Positions 63,815 through 64,000 of a stretch of DNA of 64,000 nucleotides are shown piece after piece (the first letter of the stretch is position 1; each line of letters begins with the position of its first letter). This stretch comes from Venturia oleaginea (Eukaryota > Ascomycota > Dothideomycetes > Venturiales > Venturiaceae). The position numbers were made by a program, and so were the translations under genes. The stretch covers positions 2,019,934 through 2,083,933 of the forward strand of contig JABMLP010000003.1 of the NCBI GenBank assembly GCA_013176395.1, read 5' to 3'. Below the pieces are notes generated by a model, which was given only the letters and a program-made list of their open reading frames with translations, searched no databases and was not told where the DNA came from.

Positions 63815-64000
63815 TTAGGGTTAGGGTTAGGGTTAGGGTTAGGGTTAGGGTTAGGGTTAGGGTTAGGGTTAGGGTTAGGGTTAGGGTTAGGGTTAGGGTT
63901 AGGGTTAGGGTTAGGGTTAGGGTTAGGGTTAGGGTTAGGGTTAGGGTTAGGGTTAGGGTTAGGGTTAGGGTTAGGGTTAGGGTTAGGGTTAGGGTTAGGT
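63815..64000 (+). repeat. Telomere, (TTAGGG)31
   Basis: 186 bases of uninterrupted TTAGGG (the last unit ends in T at the window edge). The G-rich strand runs 5'->3' outward, as at a right chromosome end. Confidence 0.98.

Overview
This 64-kb window looks like the right end of a chromosome from a filamentous ascomycete (Pezizomycotina; a Dothideomycete-like relative is only an inference). It ends in an uninterrupted (TTAGGG)n telomere at 63815-64000. Host genes carry short (50-62 nt) GT-AG introns with CTAAC-type branch sites, there is a fungal HET-domain gene, and the repeats are typical fungal transposons, many with C-to-T/G-to-A damage of the kind RIP produces.

Host genes, left to right: a POT/PTR2 peptide transporter running off the left edge (1-1575, minus); a HET-domain gene (14203-15147, minus); casein kinase I (16880-18028, plus); a mitoribosomal Rsm22-type protein with a very long charged N-terminal half (20025-23996, plus); a P1B copper ATPase with four CxxC-bearing metal-binding regions (43357-47166, minus); and at the extreme end a divergent pair, a Dep1/Sds3-type histone deacetylase complex subunit (58804-61234, minus, five exons) and a Nop12-type nucleolar RRM protein (61680-63434, plus, three exons). 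The last stop codon is only about 380 bp from the telomere.

Most of the rest is layered mobile DNA. 3487-8867 is a complete Ty3/Gypsy chromovirus (LTRs one mismatch apart, 5-bp target duplication). 8960-13551 holds three pogo/Fot1-type elements, one interrupted by a 1.6-kb TPRT-type insertion with a 13-bp target duplication and an (AATC)n tail. 24152-25415 is a stack of nested solo LTRs and a foldback MITE, followed by a Gypsy gag fragment and a pogo fragment. 27544-30203 is a nearly perfect 1.18-kb-arm palindrome of a solo LTR plus a Tad1-like LINE 5' end. 31574-36501 is a tyrosine-recombinase retrotransposon (DIRS order) with PAT/Ngaro-like split direct repeats. It is followed by a Tc1/mariner relic interrupted by a pogo element that is itself interrupted by a LINE. 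50215-55617 is a mutated Gypsy, and 56441-57711 is another pogo element abutting a MITE.

Points of greatest interest: the split-direct-repeat YR retrotransposon; self-complementary primer-binding sites in two Gypsy elements (9 and 11 nt), which suggest Tf1-style self-priming; the young palindrome; a small MITE lying flush against a pogo terminus at two separate loci; a gag-region array of four CX4CX2-4H modules; and housekeeping genes directly against the telomere. All calls come from reading the sequence; no database search was possible.
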